Of a stretch of 64,000 nt of DNA, positions 28,360 through 41,283 are shown one piece after another. Source of the stretch: Synchiropus splendidus (lineage: Eukaryota; Chordata; Actinopteri; Syngnathiformes; Callionymidae); NCBI RefSeq assembly GCF_027744825.2, contig NC_071351.1:12039501-12103500 (forward strand). Direction: 5' to 3'. Both the position numbers and the translations under genes were made by a program. Below the pieces are notes generated by a model. That model saw only the letters and a list, made by a program, of their open reading frames with translations. It made no database searches and was not told the origin of the DNA. Positions within the stretch are counted from its first letter, which is position 1. Every line of letters starts with the position of its first letter.

Positions 28360-29248
28360 TATATGTGATATACAGGAAGACAAAGCCTCGGTCTGTCACA
28401 TCCTGTTGGCCACCTGGAGGCAGTAGATACACTGAAAAGCCAGAGTGACACAAGAGGAAATTATTTTCGACTTTGAAGACAAGGCAGAAGAGATCATCAT
28501 CAGCGTTTCATCCTGCACCAGGCGTCACAAAAAAAGTGTGGATAGTTTCATTTAGTACAAGTGTCGTTTTACTCGTCTTATCTAAAAACTTGTACATTGT
28601 TTTGTGTCCACACTCTCGCTTGCGGAAAACATGGCTGATGTGCCCCGCACTTGTCGTCATGAACAGAAATATAATTTTTGCTTACAGAAAATAACCAAAA
28701 AAAGAAGCACACAGTGACTTGTATTAATAACTTTTTTTAACTAGTAACACAGGTGGCTGTATAAGAGTGAGGCGTTACTCAGTCACGCACCCCTGTAAGT
28801 TCATGATTTCGACTGTGACGGACGACTCCTTGTCTACCTGCCCAGCGGAGACAAACATTCCCGACGGTTTGTGTTCACTCCATCATGCATGCATGCGAGA
28901 GTCAGCCTGAGCGACGGTCCGCCATCACAGAGCGAGATAATGGAGCCCAGAAAGAGATGAAAAGAGAAAAAGCAATAATGGGAAATGTGCCTGATGTGGA
29001 ATGTGTGTAAGCAGATTGCTGTGTTTTATGTTAATCTTAACCTTTCCACCAGTGCTGGCTGCAGGCCTGTCGACAGCTCCGCTGCGTATCTTTGCTGTTG
29101 ACATGAGGAGCAGAACCAGAGGAGAAAGCCTGTCACCGCTGACTAATTACACTGCGAGCAAACTGTTGAGTCCTCTGTTTACATGTGGACAGCCAAGAGA
29201 GGCCCAGATGAGCAGCCATTCATCAGATCCTTCCACTGCATGCTACTG

Positions 29249-29275
29249 ACACACACACACACACACGCACACATG
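29249..29275. repeat. (CA)n microsatellite
   Basis: A short CA dinucleotide run. Similar short runs occur at 10319-10339 and 14399-14410, and a GA run at 38520-38536. Confidence 0.8.
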
Positions 29276-29879
29276 CAGTCACAAGATTAGAGCGGGCCAT
29301 CACTCATCGCCCTTTTGATGTGACATGAAAGATGGTCTTTCCAATTACGCACGACTTTGCGCTGATGAATCCCAATAAAGTGTTGAGGCGAATGTGGTCC
29401 ATCAGAAGTCTGGGGTTTTGTAAATGAGCAGACAAAGTCTGAAGTTTTTCGCCCTGAATTATTTCCGTTTCATGAGATGTCGGCGGGTGATTGATTCGTC
29501 CGAATGCTTGGTGACTATTATCTAATGAATGTGTTCATCGTACCCTTAGAGTCACTTATTGATTCGCTATTAGCCGGAAATATCACCATCGATCTCACAT
29601 CGCTTTTAAGAAGAAACACTAACGTGAAGAAGACGTGACGTTTCAGGTGGTTGAGACTGCTTCCCATTCCTCCGTCCTCTATTTCTCATGGATGCTGCCT
29701 TCTCACATCTGGTTCTGGTGAGGTTTCTGCTTCAAAATAGGAGTAACCTTTCACCTCTGTGAGGTCCGAGTCATGGAGACAGGGGGTCATGTATGGATGA
29801 AGCTCTCAGCTTCCTTTGGAAACAGTTCTGACCAGTGTTGAGCAGGACTTCTAAAACATTAGCTGGGCATGTTTGCCCT

Positions 29880-30460
29880 TCATCTTGAGCTGAAACTCTT
29901 TTCCTTGTTTAGCAGTCCAGGGCCAGCGTGGTGATCTGCACAACACTCCAAACTAGTAAAGATCCATCCATCCATCCTCATCTTTATCCATTGCAGCAGC
30001 TTCAGAAGGCCACGCCAAATGCACTTCTCCCAAGGAACGTCCACCAGCTCCAACTGGGGGATCCCGAGACATTCCCAGGCCAGTGTAGAAATCCAATCCC
30101 TCCACATGGTCCTGGGTCAGGCCTTCGGTCTCCTCCTAGCTGGCCGTGCCTGAAACACCTCCAAAGGGAAGCACACAGGAAGCATCGTCATGAGATGCCT
30201 GAACCACTACTGAATGTCAACTGACTCCTCACAACACAGAGAAAAAGCAGCTCTAATCCGAGTCTCTCCCGACTGACAGAACTTCTCACCTTATCTCTAA
30301 GGGAGACGCCCACCCTCCGTCTGACAAAACTCATTTCAGCCACTTGTATCAAGGATCTCATTCTTTTGTTCATGACCCACAGCTCTTGTCCATGGGTGAG
30401 GATCGGGATGAAGATTGATCGGTAAGTAGTAAGAAATAGGGTAGTAAAGATCATCTGTCA
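29880..30460 (-). mobile_element. non-LTR retrotransposon (L2-like) 3' fragment
   Basis: On the minus strand the fragment reads ILTHGQELWVMNKRMRSLIQ, AEMSFVRRRVGVSLRDKVRS, then WRDWISTLAWECLGIPQLEL and LLKLLQWIKMRMDGW. This is the tail of a fish LINE reverse transcriptase ORF, with several frameshifts. It ends in an ATGG-type microsatellite (near 29960-29985), as such elements commonly do. The element is 5'-truncated and dead. Confidence 0.85.
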
Positions 30461-32373
30461 TTATGCACCCCTTCATCTCCAACAGAGTTGTGGAGGAATC
30501 TAGTACTTATCCCATCTCCAGAGTAGCACTGTGCATCATGGAAGAAAGAGTTCACCTTCCGATGTTGTTGAAAGTGTAGTGCTTCAAAAACATGTTGCAT
30601 CTAAGGCGCTTGACAAGTCCGATTGAACGCTTCGCTGCAGGTGCAACAGGACAGAAGAAGAGCAGGAGTGAGGAAGAGATAAGGGGATTGGTAGTTTCGA
30701 GTCCGGCCACTCACTCACTCACTCACAAGGACGGTGGACAACAGGGGTGAGGTCGAAAAGAAGGTGAAAGATAAGATAAGCTGTCGACGAAAGGTTGTCC
30801 CACACACAGGCAAGCACACCAGGATTGAAAGAGGATTGAAGCACAATAATAGACCGTGAAAGACATACCGCACTGATACAGCCGAGTCCTGCATTGTGGT
30901 CCCATGACCTTACGTGTGTAGCTGTAGAAAGCTGGTGTTCGCCCATCTACGTATCATTCAGGCTTTACCCATGTTCTTCTAACTGGACTTTGTGTGGACA
31001 AATATTTGTGTGGAGCCAATGATGCGACTTCAAGAGACATGTGTTTCCAACTAACTTTTGGGATTGAGAACTGTGGTCTGCCAGTGGTGGCAGGAGGTGC
31101 GACAAAATTGTTGGATTGATCGGTTCTTAGATCGAGTGCAGTGATGGGCTTCAGTCACAGGTGAACAGAAGAACAGATTTCACTCGCGTATTTAAGGATT
31201 CGGCAGTGGAAGAATGTGTATATATCAAGCGAAGCTTGACTGGGCACCGACCCGCCGCTCAGCTTTCGATCTCCATTAGACAGTCGGGTGAAGCTCAATG
31301 ATAACTCCACAGATCTTTAACATGTGTCTGCTGACAGGTGACGGGCCTTCTGGGCCACTGAGCCGGACGGACATCACTGTCACCTCTCCTGACAGCTCGC
31401 TCGGCCATGACAGGCGTAAGTAACACATTTTAGCCTGAGCGGTAACACGCAGTGACATATGCTCTTTAGCACACGGGCGAAACTCTTCCACTTTGTACTC
31501 TCATTAGAGACGCGGCATGATATTTACAGTGATTGGTTGGATAAAAGCTGCGGCGCAGAGATTGAGTTTGGGTCACACTTTTTTTTCCCCCTCTCTCCAT
31601 ATGAAAACCAAACTACTTAGTGAGATGAAAAATGGAGTTGTTTAGAGTGAAAAAATGTCACCGGCCTCTTCATCAAGTTTCCATTAAACAAAAGAAAATT
31701 CCGCTTCTTTATTGCGGCTAAACTCATCTGTAAGCATCATGAACGCTAATGAACTCGGCCGTCACGCAAATGAAAGGGGAAGGAATTCGCCGGAATATTT
31801 GCGCCCGCACTTTGTCTTCCGCCGTTATCGAAATCATCCATCGTTGCTGTTTAGAATGTGCGGCAGTTACTTTGTGACTCATTATCTTTGTATCACAGGC
31901 TCCTCCGGAGCAGCATATTGCTCCTGCACATTAACCACAACGGAATGTCAGCAGTGTTAGCAAAGCAGATTAGCTTTTAATAACCTGATCGGGAAAAGCG
32001 ACTTTTCATCGGCTTCCGCAGGGACGTGCGCGTCATCCGATCCACTGTAATAATCAAGTCATTTATCAGGCGTGGAGGGTTTACGTTTTCAATTCCCTTG
32101 TAATGAATTGCGCAGTGTCCATGTTCTCATTCATCGTGATTCAGCATTTTGGTTGCCTTTCAAAACTTTGGAGTAGCTCTCCCCCTGGCTGGACCGGGAC
32201 CAAGTGAACTTGAACGACGTGCAGGGACAAACTGGTATTTTAATTTGTACTTCTCTGAGTTATTTAACAGTAAAAAAGTTTCATCTGATATTTGGAAATT
32301 GTTTTTTTTTTCTGTCAACTATGACTGAAACTGAAGTTTCCAAGGTGACCTCTTTCAGTTGAGTAGGCTGGTT

Positions 32374-32822
32374 CTGTCATGGTTGGTTCAGGTGAACAGA
32401 CCCAAGTGCTAGATTGCAACTGGCTCACAGATGACTTGACACAGACAAGGTTAGGTTTTACAATATTTAATGTACAACAAATCAAAAATAACAGGGCACA
32501 GACAGGAAACGAAAAACTAAAGATGTCGCTATCCAAAATGCGGAGAGAGGAAAACACTCAAGGACGGGGAAAAACCTGAAACAGAAAAGAGGCAAATTAC
32601 TCTCAAGCCAAAAACGCACTCGGATAAACTTGTGAGGCCTAAATAACGTGACGTGAAACAACCATCTGGCAGCGCAGTCTGGAATCCAGCTGTAGAGATC
32701 AGTGAGCTTGATCATCGGACGAGCTCCAGCTGCGCTGCCATGAAGATGGAGGGAACAAAGGAAAAGGAAAACACAGACAGGAAGTAAAATAAAAGCACAA
32801 GTAAACATGGAACACGTCATTT
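32374..32822 (-). mobile_element. interspersed repeat family, copy 3
   Basis: The copy begins tgtcatggttggttc and cagacccaagtgc, has the A-rich body typical of the family (aaaataacagggcacagacaggaaa) and ends near cacgtcat. It is more diverged than the other two copies. Confidence 0.4.
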
Positions 32823-32974
32823 TCGGACAGGGACTTATTACGTGGAGTGACTTCTGGATTCACACGGAGATGGTACAGTACGTGTGCTTGTGTCATCACA
32901 CGCAAAATATTGTACTACGTAAGGATTTTGGGATTTAATTTAAATTTAGTTCATCCCTCTTGCCTTCCTTGCAG

Positions 32975-33094
32975 TGGGACGGCAGAAGCTGTGGTCCAGA
33001 GGAGCGCTCCTACTGGAGCAAGGACAAAGACTGTTGGCAGCAAATTATAAAACTCAGCAAAAGGATGTTTGGACAACACCAGCACAGCAGCTAA
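32975..33094 (+). CDS. isolated candidate terminal exon
   Basis: A good acceptor (ccctcttgccttccttgcag) opens a 39-codon frame beginning WDGRSCGPEERSYWSKDKDC and ending in a TAA at 33092-33094. No partner exon was found. A frame this short can arise by chance, so this is only a candidate. Confidence 0.12.
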   Translation, partial: WDGRSCGPEERSYWSKDKDCWQQIIKLSKRMFGQHQHSS

Positions 33095-35439
33095 GTGACC
33101 ACGTCAACATACATTACTGACAAAATGATGTTCTTAGCAATGGAGAGATTCATTCCGCATCACTACACATAGAATCAAGCGGAGTAGAATTAGTCACTCG
33201 GGTTCTCAGAGGCACATGTTTGGAGTAAAAATGAGATCACAGATTTCAATCGCGTTCTGTTTTGAATGAGGTCAGAGAGTCGACATCATTTTATTTTCTT
33301 CATCCAATGTTTCAGTATATTTTTATCAGTATCTCTTGCTTACCGGTGCGCTATAAACTCTCACCAAAATAGAGACTCCGTGTGTCTCCCGGGCCATTTC
33401 TCCTTATTTACATTTCCCCATTTATTTCCCATAAATTAAATTCTTATAGTTATTGGGCCCCGCGGGTCTCCAGGCGGTCTTGCTGTCTGGGTTTTTATAT
33501 CTGCATAAAACAATGGTTGAGGAAACACCATGCAAAACAAGTTGACAGCCACAACACCCAACGTGACAGATTCTTCCCCGCACTGCCACTAATGGTGCTC
33601 TCCAGTGATGAATGCAAACAGACTGGGAACTAGCACCACCACATAAATGGAGAGGAAAAACATCAGGTGTTGAAGCGGCAGCAGGATGACGGTGATTATT
33701 GCTTGGAGAAAATGATTGTCTACCGACTTCACTTGTAACTCCTCCCCTTTTTTTGTCAGAATCAACCCCTAATAGTGTGTAAACCCCGCCCTGACATTTT
33801 AGTCACAAGCTTAGAGTCTTCATCTTCACCCGAAACCTGCTACTTTAAACTTGGCCCTGGAGCCACAGTTAAAAACCCGGCTTTCATCCCACCTTTATGA
33901 AATGTCAGGATATATTGCAGACGTTTAGTGGCCAAGTTTTATAGCGGGAGCATATGCGTGGTGTCTCTTCTGCTATATAACTCAGCCAACTTTAGCCCGG
34001 ACTCAGCTCAATAAAATGCTCACATTTCATGACTGTTGAAACAACGTACATATACGAAGTGTCTGCATTTGTCTGAGATAATATAAGTGAAAGGTAAACC
34101 AGTCCAAACAGTCCAACAAATCCATTGTTTGTGTCCAGATCTGGCTGCTGTGTTGGAGCTCTGTGCAGACAAATATGACTAATACTCTGTTTTAGTTCTG
34201 CTTGAATGGCGACCAGCGCTATTTAGGTTTGACTGTAAAACGTTATTGATCATGAGCGGCTTCGCATTTCTCTTGACCCACAGCTAATAACCTCGCGTTG
34301 TTCCAGCGCCGCGTCCATAAAAATCACCATTTCGGCCACACCGGCGACCATGTTTTGCGAGCATGAACAAATGGATTGTTAAAGTGGCTCATTCGAACAA
34401 CATGATTTGCTTCATCAGCTCCACAAATGAAAACCGAAACCTGCTCCCGCCTGAGCTTGAAAGTCATTAATGACAAGTCAGTGGCCTGAATACTTTACAA
34501 GGCGTAATTTGGGTCATTATGCGGAGGGTCAACATACTTGCTCTGTTGTTTCTCATTGATGCACATGCATTAGGGGGGAAAAAAGGCAGCAATTATGACA
34601 GCGGTCCTGTTAGCGTTGGCCGGTCAAAACAAGCAGCGGGAAAGTGCTGACCGGTGAGCCTCTTTCATGTGTCTTGCGTGGCTCAGAGGCACTGGAAAGT
34701 GGCGCCGCAGGGACCTTCTGTGTGGGGAGCTGTCATCTTCTGGCCAGCGCACCAGTCTCATTTGAGATGGTAATGGCTGTCCAGACCAGCACGCGGCGTC
34801 AGACATTGTCAGTCGACAAGCGCCTGCTTCAGCCATCTGCTTCTTAAAGCTCATCTCAGGCTAAACAAACGCAACATCTGTCAAGCCTCTGGGGACATCC
34901 ATGATCATGTGTGTGTTTTTGGATTGTCACACGCAACAAGATGATCTGATGGCCTGACGCTCCATCCAACAGCGGAGGAAGTACCAGCCAGTGCGATAAG
35001 AAATCGCTCCACTGTTCTCTTGCTGTGAAGCTGCCTCTCGACACGTCCTTATAGAGAGATGGGAAGTGAAATTACATTATTCAACAATGTCGCTTCGGTC
35101 TGTTTACACGTGTGTTGCGGACCCTTTGCTTCTTCAAATATGATTCCTCAGAAACATTTGGGTCGATTGGGCGCATTAACTGCATGTTTTGACAAGAGTT
35201 ATATGTCCTTCTTGCCACCCTGGTTGTGGTGTAAAACATTTTAATCCCCCCATATTACCAACCGGTGCCACATAAAGTCCTGCGATGGACAGCGCTGCCA
35301 ATCTGGAGGCTGCATTGATGGGCTCTGGTGTAAGATGTTGTGTCACCCGACTAGACTTGAAGCCGGTAGTGATGGAAGAGCCTTTTCAATCGATAACATA
35401 CTTTTGTGGGTGTTTTCTTCTCCATGACTTTAATAGCAC

Positions 35440-36027
35440 TGTAATGATTGGAGCGGAGCGGGACCCAAGCGCCTTCATGAATGAGACTCACAGGAGATCA
35501 GAGTAGCATCTTTAACAAAGAGTTCACAATGATCAAACAAAAGGTTGGAAAATGCAAACAGAAGGTGTCGACAAACCAGGGGAACAAAAGAAAGAAAAGT
35601 CGGAAAACTGAAGGAGTCACCGAATCGGGAGATCACGAACGATGAATCTGAAAATACAACACGAGATCATCACGGAAAAAACTAAATGACAAAGGCGGTG
35701 GTCCGAACGAACTCACGAGGGACTAAACTAAAATCAGAGGAAACAGGAAACACGCGGAAATCGGAAGCAAACAAAGAATAGGAACAACACTAACTCAGGC
35801 ACCGGGGGGAAAAAACAAAAGAGCTGAAAACACAGAGAGCGAGCGAACAAGGAGAAGGATACACTGAATTGACTAGAAATGAGTTGATCGATCTGGCACC
35901 CATTTCTGGAACCAAGGTGCTTAAGAAGGGGCGGAATGGTGATCTGGAGACCAGTTCCAGCTGTGTGCCAAATCCAAGGGGAAGCGGCCAAAACGGAAGT
36001 GGTGCAAAATAAAAGCGAATCATGACA
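35440..36027 (-). mobile_element. interspersed repeat family, copy 2
   Basis: The plus strand begins TGTAATGATTGGAGCGGAGC with GGACCCAAGCG and ends GCGAATCATGACA. These are the reverse complements of the ends of 21658-22136. The body is A-rich without an ORF. Confidence 0.5.
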
Positions 36028-38120
36028 ACTGACGTTCTGGAAACATTGATACTGCTGAACTAGTTGCCTAGATTCTATGTAAGGAAGAATGGTTGTGTCG
36101 TGTAACTGACATCACAAAGTCCAGGCTCCAGGACAAAGAAAGGTCCAAAAACAACCAAGACCATTGGTGCTTTATAGTGAGAATCAAAATACGAGTACAG
36201 TTGCGAAAGATGAGGTAAAAGAGTGATGTTTATCAATCTGTAAAACTGAACTCCACTCCTTCCCTCATGAAGCTGATCTGGAAAGAAAGCATGGCTCTTC
36301 CCTCCTGTGTTCCTGAAATAGCCCTCATGCATGGCTTGTTCAGTCCTAGTGGGAATAGTCCCAATATAAAAATGGTAATGCTCTGCCAGCTGATGCCCAT
36401 GGGAGGAGATGTGGGGAGATTTCCTCAGTCTTTGGTCCTCTCTTAATGTCTTCAATGCTTCTGCGACCAAGTTGTCATGCCCCGAAAAAGGGTGATATGA
36501 ACCGGCAAGGTTTTCCTTGCTGTCACGACTGGGACGTGTGACTGGTTAAGTTGCTGAAAAGCGTTGCGTTTAATCGGGATTCCCAACGTAACGGTGTTCC
36601 TGCCATCCATTCCGCCTCAGAGGTCACTTTGAAATGGAATGGATTTTTCTAGATCCCAGCCGGGGCTGTGAGGTAAGGTCACTTCATTAATCACGGCTAA
36701 ATGCCACCGTGGCCCCATCTTAACCAAGTAGCACCCACAGATAACATCATTGATTGATACGAAGAATTAATTCTCCTCCGGCGCAGAGTATCATTCACTT
36801 GGGAACCTTTAATTACTATGTAAAGACTCATTAGGTTCACGCCCGCGTGCGCCGCCGTGGCACGGGGCCAAGCAGATATCTTCCTCTCCACTTGGCCTTT
36901 TGTGAAACAGCAAGCTCTTTCCTTCAAAGTTCATGTCGACGATGACTTTGTCTTTTCCGCCGCTTGTTCAGTGCAGTTAAAATGTCAAGTCAGATCATGC
37001 TCCGGCGGATTTTGGCAGATCGAAGCTCACAAATGACAGGGGCGAGGCAGAGAGCTCTTCGGCGTGACTCACCCGCTGGTGGACGCTTATCTTCTGGGGT
37101 GACGTATACATGCGAGCGCGTATGCGTCTGACTTTTCCGTCATGCCAGGGAAAGTGCTGTGCAGGCAAAACTGAAGGACGTGCCGCGCCATTTTGTGGAG
37201 GAGAGAATCTGTGGCTCCACGGAGATTTTATAAATATTGGCGAGTGGCAGAACTGAACGTCGGTTTAGACGCCTCAGTCTTCTTATCTATATCAGTTATG
37301 CTGTCCTAAACTCGCAAGCTTAAACTGGTCCACTGATGTTGCTGTTCCCACTTCTGCAGTTGCGAGTTCGCACAAAGCTTTGACAATCTGCAAATGTTAA
37401 AACTGGACCTAGTGAGACAAGAACAGGCTGATGTCCACTCTGCTTGAGATCTTGCCACTTCTCTACCACCTTTACTGACTATTTCTTGTGAGATGATCCT
37501 GTCGGAGAATCCTTGGTCTGAGAGGAGATCGTCTCCAAAATCTGGTCGGACAATCGTAAGAGTAAACATGTTCAGAAGTTGGGATCAAAAACCATGTGGG
37601 GAGAGGCGACCGCTCTCTGCTTGCACTGTGACGTGGAAGGGAATGTAGCCAACAATGTGCCAGCCAGTTGTGTGGAAATAAGTCTTGGAGAGAGAATGAT
37701 TTGAGTGGCGCATTTGAATATATTAGTCAGAGCTGTCAAACACGCCATTGTTTGACAGCTATCCGGTAAATAAATTCAAAGCTGTGGCAGTGAGCCCCTT
37801 GGCTGATCAGAAAACTGACCGTACTTGAGAACAAGGCAAGCGTTAGTTCAGTTTTCTGAATGAAATCGCGAAATGTGACAAATTATTTTGTGTGTCGAGA
37901 TTTCAGATGGGCGAGTTCAGGTTCACTGTTGTTTTCTGTCCTGGTGATAAATGGTGGCAGGGTTTGATGTGTTCACAGCGGCATTTTATTGAAGCTTTGG
38001 CACGATGAACTGACTTGTCAAGTGTCTCTCACTCTGGTCTCAGGTCGCCAGGTCTGTTTTGTAGATGCACTAATTCTGACATGCTAGTTTGGAACAGATA
38101 TACAGAGAGCAAGGTTGGAA

Positions 38121-39120
38121 GTGCGCGCCCCACCATCAAGGCTTTTCGGACGCTCCACTTGTCTTTTTTGCTTACACGAGGTGTAAGGTCAATTACGCAC
38201 CGGTTACAGCACCGACACCATGGATGTGTATCCACTTTCCTCCGTCCTCTAAATGACACTTTACGTTTGCTATTGTCTCTTGAAGTCTTTGCTTCTGAAG
38301 TTGCTTATTTTGCTCCATGCAGTGAGAAAACTGGATGATTCACACCAGTGCTTTTAAAAGCCAGGATTGTCCAGCAGGTTGTGGGCTCTGCTTCTGCGGC
38401 TGGTGACACAGAGGCACAGGTTGAACACAAGAGGCACGTGATGAAGTCAGATTTTACCTTGAAGCGCGTGTCCCACCATCACGGCTTTGTCGGACACTTC
38501 ACTTTCTGTTCTGATACTCATGAGAGAGAGAGAGAGCAGGAAGCGACTGGACACTGAGCCGACACCAGCATCATCACAACCATCCTCACGTCCTCTGGTG
38601 CGCGTGTCCTACCATCGGGGCAAGTTCGGTCACTGCACAATATGTTTTGTGGATGGTTGTGATAACGCTGACATCACGACTGTCCTGAATGACCAATAAA
38701 CAAAGCAAACGCTCAGATAAACTGCTCTACGCTTCGTGCTTCCAGGTTCCAGAGAGAGGAGATTGATCGAAGCCTTCAACGCAGCGCGTGCGCCCCACCA
38801 TGAAGGCATGTCGGGCACGACACGAGTTCTCCGACTTACAGCGCCGTGTAAGTTTACCCAGCGCTGCTGTTTCCTGTTGGAGCACAGTTGACATACGGCA
38901 ACAGATTAGTGGTCACAGTGGGGGTCAGACACCTTTAAGACACCAATGTTCCCACAGTGCAGCAGCAACTGATCTGAACTGCAGCTGCAGCGTCCACACT
39001 TTCTTCAGTGGGTCTCAACCGTCGGGTCACCGAGCCTGCAGGTGAGAGAGCTCACTGGCAGGAGAGTGGTTTTGTGTTGAGTGCGCATCCCACCATCATG
39101 GCATGTTTGGACACTGCACT
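38121..39120 (+). repeat. five-copy decayed repeat array (about 40-bp core)
   Basis: A core close to GCGCGTCCCACCATCATGGC followed by a TTCGGACACTGCACT-like half recurs at 38121-38160, 38464-38503, 38597-38639, 38784-38823 and 39081-39120, all on the plus strand, at spacings of 133-343 bp. Between some copies a second block (ACACCATCATCACAACCATC-like, near 38560 and 38669) also recurs, so the unit was larger. One frame reads S-H-H-x-G-x-F-G-H in the better copies. No gene is recognised in 38,000-39,700. Confidence 0.7.
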
Positions 39121-39721
39121 AAGGATCATTTAGGTTTACATTCTGAAGGTCTTCTGCAAGGCAACCTGCCGTGTGTTTGCTGTGCTTCTGCTACGCCTCA
39201 ATAGCGAGCCACGACTTACCTGCCAGAGCACACGAAAGGCTCAGGACTGACTGTCACACACCGTCGATACGTCACCATGTCCAGGTCACATGGTTAGTCA
39301 TGTGTGCCTCTTGAATGAGACTGGAGTGGATCATGATTCTGAGCGTGTTGCTGGGTGTTTTACCAACAGCCATGTTGACAGAGCTTTGGCCCAAGGTTGT
39401 TGCTGTGATCGGAGTGAAGCGTGGACAGCATCTGCTGGTGTCATGGCACTGTTCTGCTCACCTGAAGACAAGCTCAGGGTGCAGCACTTATATAGACTCT
39501 GCTCCTGTGTTTGGCTGTGTCCTTCATACATCATCAGTGGCATCACTTGACTCTTCCTATCCTGCAACACACCAAAAAAAACAAGGAAACACCTGTTAGT
39601 ATTGGCGGCGGCTTTTGTAGTTCTTGTTGTTTGTGAATGATGTGAAGTTAGAAGGCGACTACATGGCGTTTTTACAACTTTCCTTGGTCACTTTCCCACC
39701 ATGTCACTTTTCAGGGTGCAG

Positions 39722-39977
39722 AGGAGGGAGAGGTACGAGCGGAGGTTATCTTCTCTGCAGGTCGACTCAAGTCAGCTGCTTTGTTTTGTCCTGCTGCTGT
39801 TGGACTTGTGACCTGACTGACCTGGACGTTCATGTCAAGTTCAAGGTTCATCTGCTTCAGTCACCAAACTCCTCACAGTGTCTCTCTACACTGGTGACAG
39901 GTCTCTTTGAAGCAAGAGTCGCGGAGCATTTGGACACCAGTCCTGATCCAGGACCCAGTGGAGTCAACAGGTTTCTG
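39722..39977 (+). pseudogene. dennd2c 3'-end fragment, inverted duplicate
   Basis: This is a near-identical inverted copy of 51320-51595. It holds the end of the dennd2c exon with its donor (GGGAGAG followed by gtacgagcgg), the whole following intron, and most of the penultimate exon (39901-39977, LFEARVAEHLDTSPDPGPSG). The copy then jumps to sequence matching 50682-50733 and lacks the last exon. Because the intron is kept, it arose by DNA duplication and not by retrotransposition. There is no dennd2c promoter nearby, so it is a dead fragment. Confidence 0.85.
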
Positions 39978-40424
39978 TCTTGTCTTTGTTGATGTTGCGA
40001 TGAGATGCTGCCTTGAACCTTGGCAGAACGAAGACAAATCGCCTGTAGTGTGTATGACTGACTTCTCTCATGTGGAGTCTGCGTGCAGCTCTGTTGTTGT
40101 CGCTGCTCCAGTTGTTGACCTGTCTTGCCTCCATCTTCTCTGCCTCTTCAGGTTTCTGTCCTCTGTTTTCTTCCCACCTCTGGCTCTCTGATCTCCTTCC
40201 ATCTCTTCCTCCCCCCTCACCTTGTCACTCTGATGCTCTGCATCCTTCCCTTTCCATCCATGGATGTATTTGCTCCGACACAACAGATCCTCTCTGAGGA
40301 CCTCAACCTCTCACACTCTCTTCAGCACCATCAGCAGAGCGACGAAGAATAACTGGTCAAACACCGCCCTCGTGTGGTTGGACTTAAACACAACCAGTCA
40401 ATGAAATAACCCACTGTTTGTCCA

Positions 40425-40479
40425 TGACGTCATGACGCCTCCTCATTGGTCAATGGCTGGCCAACTGGCCCCGCCCCCG
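40425..40479 (+). promoter_or_regulatory. CRE + CCAAT + GC-box cassette, copy A
   Basis: A perfect CRE TGACGTCA (40425-40432), an inverted CCAAT box (ATTGG, 40445-40449) and a GC box (CCCCGCCCCCG, 40469-40479) lie within 55 bp. Such spacing is typical of a CpG-type housekeeping or germ-cell promoter. A noncoding exon-like block follows, with a donor after 40543. Confidence 0.5.
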
Positions 40480-41283
40480 AGCGCCAGGTGAACTAGTCCG
40501 CTGATGAGCAGCTTGGTGAACAGGTGGATGAGGTGAACGACAGGTGAGGCCGTTTGTCAGCCCAGAAGAAGAGGCGCTTTGTCTCCGGGAGCTGACCTTT
40601 GCTGTTGTTGTTGTTGTTCAGGTCAAACGTGTGTGAGCTGGAGGCTGCAGGTGAGCTGTGTTTGCCTTGGTCTCACTGACACTGGGTGATGACGTCTTCT
40701 CACGCACGGTGCCACTGTCTGTGGTTCAGGTCACTGACATGATGCAGCAGTGTCTGCAAGATGTTTCATGGTCATGTGGAAGAGATGCATGTGAGTTGTG
40801 TGGAAGTGTTTCCTCAGGAGAAGAAACCCTGCAGCAGCTGGAGGGTGAGACGTCACTTTGCCATTTCAAGTGTTTCCTTTTGGATTTTGGGCTCTTTGAC
40901 ATCCTCAGAAGACCCAGACCTTTGTTGGTGTGAGACCATGCTGCTGCTCACTTGCTTCCTCTTGTTCCAGGTAGCTGCACTCAGAAGGCCCCTGCACACA
41001 AACAGAGTCAAATCTGGCTGCAGCACAGTAGTTGGTGACTCAGCACTTTTCAGTGAGGGGCAACTGACGTTTCTAACCAACTGTCTTGGTCCTGAAGCTC
41101 AGCATTGGAGGTTGTAGTCCTCCTGAGGACTCTGAGGCTTCCTAGAGTGCCTGGTGACCCTGTGGCCCCTGTATTCCTGGGGGCCTGTGATGTGTGAAAC
41201 TGATCATGCAGGAATGTTCTGGTGCTTATTTGCTGAGACATCACTCTCAAGTTACTGATGAACCTTCTGTTTCGTCTCTTCAG

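Larger units (their letters stand above)
22137..29879. other. gene-poor stretch with two MITE-like copies
   Basis: Outside 25428-25731 and 27747-28359 this is unique DNA, with a T-rich patch near 24050 and the CA run at 29249. No gene was recognised. Confidence 0.45.
30461..38120. other. gene-poor stretch
   Basis: It holds two interspersed repeat copies and the weak exon candidate at 32975. Blocks near 31,690-32,130 and 36,540-36,960 look like unique noncoding DNA. A 131-codon minus-strand frame at 36075-36470 is unrecognised. Confidence 0.45.

Noticed and set aside
36075..36470. 131-codon minus-strand frame
   Set aside because: No domain recognised and no supporting splice sites.
39722..39977. 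a second functional dennd2c gene
   Set aside because: Only the penultimate coding exon and the edge of the one before it are present, with no final exon and no upstream exons.
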